NCBI GenBank assembly: GCA_001695595.3
Contig: MBPM02000188.1
Span: 1 to 64,000, forward strand
Reading direction: 5' to 3'
DNA length: 64,000 nt
DNA from: Plasmopara viticola
Lineage: Eukaryota; Oomycota; Peronosporomycetes; Peronosporales; Peronosporaceae
In this document: positions 63,001-64,000 of the stretch, one piece after another
Layout of the letters: each line of letters opens with the position of its first letter
Position numbering within the stretch: the first letter of the stretch is position 1
Translations under genes and position numbers: made by a program
Notes under the pieces: model-generated
Told to the model about the DNA's origin: nothing
The model's input: the letters and a program-made list of their open reading frames with translations, nothing else
Database searches by the model: none

Positions 63001-64000
63001 ACGTGACTGGTCCAACATCTTTTGTAAATCGTCCAACAGAGAAAAGATTGCGCGATAGCTTTGGAATATGCCATACTCCACGAAGCATGCCCTTCTTGTT
63101 TCCGTGGGCCGTCTTCAGAGACATTATAATGTCGCCAGTCCCGATCGCTTGAACAACACCGTCGTCTGCGAGATGTACATCCACCGGAGGAATTTCCTTG
63201 TAATTTCTCATGAACTCTCTTGAAAAAGTCATGTGCTGCGTTGCACCCGAGTCAACCAGCCATACGCAACTCGACTTGGTGGTGCTTGAGTTTCCACCAA
63301 CCGAGAAGAGAAAATCACCAGAGTCGACTTCGCTCTGCGCGATATTTGCACGCTGTGCTGGCCGTTGTCGATCTGCGTTTTCACGAATTCTCACGGGGCA
63401 CTTGGCGATCCAATGCCCGTGTTCTCCACAGTAATGGCACGCACTGCTGGCCTTAGCAGTCGCTTGTCGTCCCTTGCGCCGTCCGTTGTCCGACGTCACA
63501 AACGCTTGTCCTTGCCCGTGCGCGGCTCCATCGACGCCGCCACCTTGTTCCTTGCGTTTCATCTCTTCGTGTAACAGACGCGACGTCACAAGCTCCCATG
63601 TCAGCGTGTCCGAGCGCGACTCCAGCGCCGTGATGAGGAACTGGTACGAATCACACAGACTTCCAAGAAGCGTGATTACCAGGTCGTCCTCACTCACCGG
63701 GGCGCCCACCGCGTCAAGCTGCTCGGCCAACGTCTTGAGCTTGTTGATGTGCTCTAGCACACCGTCGCCATCCTCCATCATCGTCGTGAAGAACCTGCGA
63801 CGAAGGAAGAGCTTGTTTGCCAGGCTCCTCTTCTCGAAGTGTCCTTCCAATCTTGACCATGCATCATACGCATCCTTGGCCGAGCGAACCAGAGGCAGCT
63901 GCGAGTCCTCCATCGCAAGACAGATTATCGCCAGCGCCTTTCGAGCCTTACGCTTAAAGGTCGACTGGTCCATCGGGTTACTCAGCTGCTCAAGCTTTAT
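60043..64000 (-). pseudogene. gag-pol: B13 gag-pol polyprotein, long continuous frame
   Basis: One minus-strand frame of 1176 codons or more (63973 to 60443) spans Gag from LEQLSNPMDQSTFKRK, the knuckle CHYCGEHGHWIAKC, protease VDSGATQHM and the integrase finger with CDGCALGK. It continues through HSDVCGPM, LRCDNGGEY and NGVAERMN, then RT with LYVDDLILACN and the start of RNase H. This shows that gag and pol share one frame in the family. Near 60580 a missing T in the first RNase H motif shifts the frame, and a TAA at 60439-60441 hits the AEY motif. Both lesions are shared with B10. RNase H is therefore dead in an otherwise intact copy. Confidence 0.92.

Larger units (their letters stand above)
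59818..64000 (-). mobile_element. Copia element B13 (family B, minus), 5' end outside window
   Basis: The 3' LTR is the shared one at 59818-60097 and the internal region runs to the window edge within gag. It is almost identical to the pieces of B10 but has no nested insertion. It serves as the uninterrupted reference that proves how the B10 pieces fit. Confidence 0.92.

Overview
This window is a solid block of nested Ty1/copia-type LTR retrotransposons. I see no cellular gene, rRNA or tRNA gene. Two families account for almost every base. Family A has Gag proteins starting MSPxxMSxxQD, a protease motif DSGATHH and an RT motif YVDDVLxTGSS. Family B has Gag proteins with MDA..INKFDGTNFHTWKF, a protease motif DSGATQHM and an RT motif LYVDDLI/LVxA. 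Both have the copia order gag, protease, integrase, reverse transcriptase, RNase H, normally in one frame. The host is most likely an oomycete of the Phytophthora type. The LTRs carry a motif (TCACTTTGCATTTT in family B) that matches the oomycete initiator plus flanking-promoter-region core promoter, start contexts are of the CACCATG kind, and a mitochondrial-looking atp6 scrap fits a stramenopile-like AT-rich organelle genome. This is inference and no species is claimed.

Layout, left to right. A1 (+, entering from the left edge, ends 4665) lies in a family B remnant B1 (+, 4666-5575). B1 is fused tail-to-tail to another family B remnant, B2 (-). B2 is split by A2 (+, 5791-19688), which itself holds B3 (+, 8253-12957) and A3 (+, 14537-19180). 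B2 ends at 20029, where B4 (-) begins. B4 is split by A4 (+, 21964-26386) and cut off at 26910. A one-sided cascade follows in which each element interrupts the previous one: B5 (26911), B6 (28408, with a mitochondrial insert), the family A LTR A5 (-, 30493), B7 (30730), B8 (32276), B9 (joined to B8 through a chimeric LTR at 36680-36961) and A6 (39902). From 41485 to the right edge lies a tandem pair of family B elements on the minus strand, B10 and B13, sharing the LTR at 59818-60097. B10 holds three younger insertions: B11 (+, 42226-46866), B12 (-, 46985-51623) and A7 (-, 53826-58493).

Seven insertions are closed by matching 5-bp target-site duplications (ATCGC, CGACG, ATTCT, GATAG, TCTCC, GCCAG, ACATC), so the nesting order is secure there. 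B11, B12 and A7 are the freshest: their LTR pairs look identical or almost so, and their reading frames are broken only by one or two single-base deletions. Older copies carry many stops and frameshifts.

Points of greatest interest: the gag AUG lies inside a primer-binding site complementary to the anticodon arm of initiator tRNA-Met; the family B pol stop codon lies inside the 3' LTR; B11 and B12 form a 4.6-kb inverted repeat with a 118-bp spacer; B10 and B13 are a tandem pair sharing one LTR; and the pure copia composition recalls the Copia-like elements reported in oomycete centromeres.
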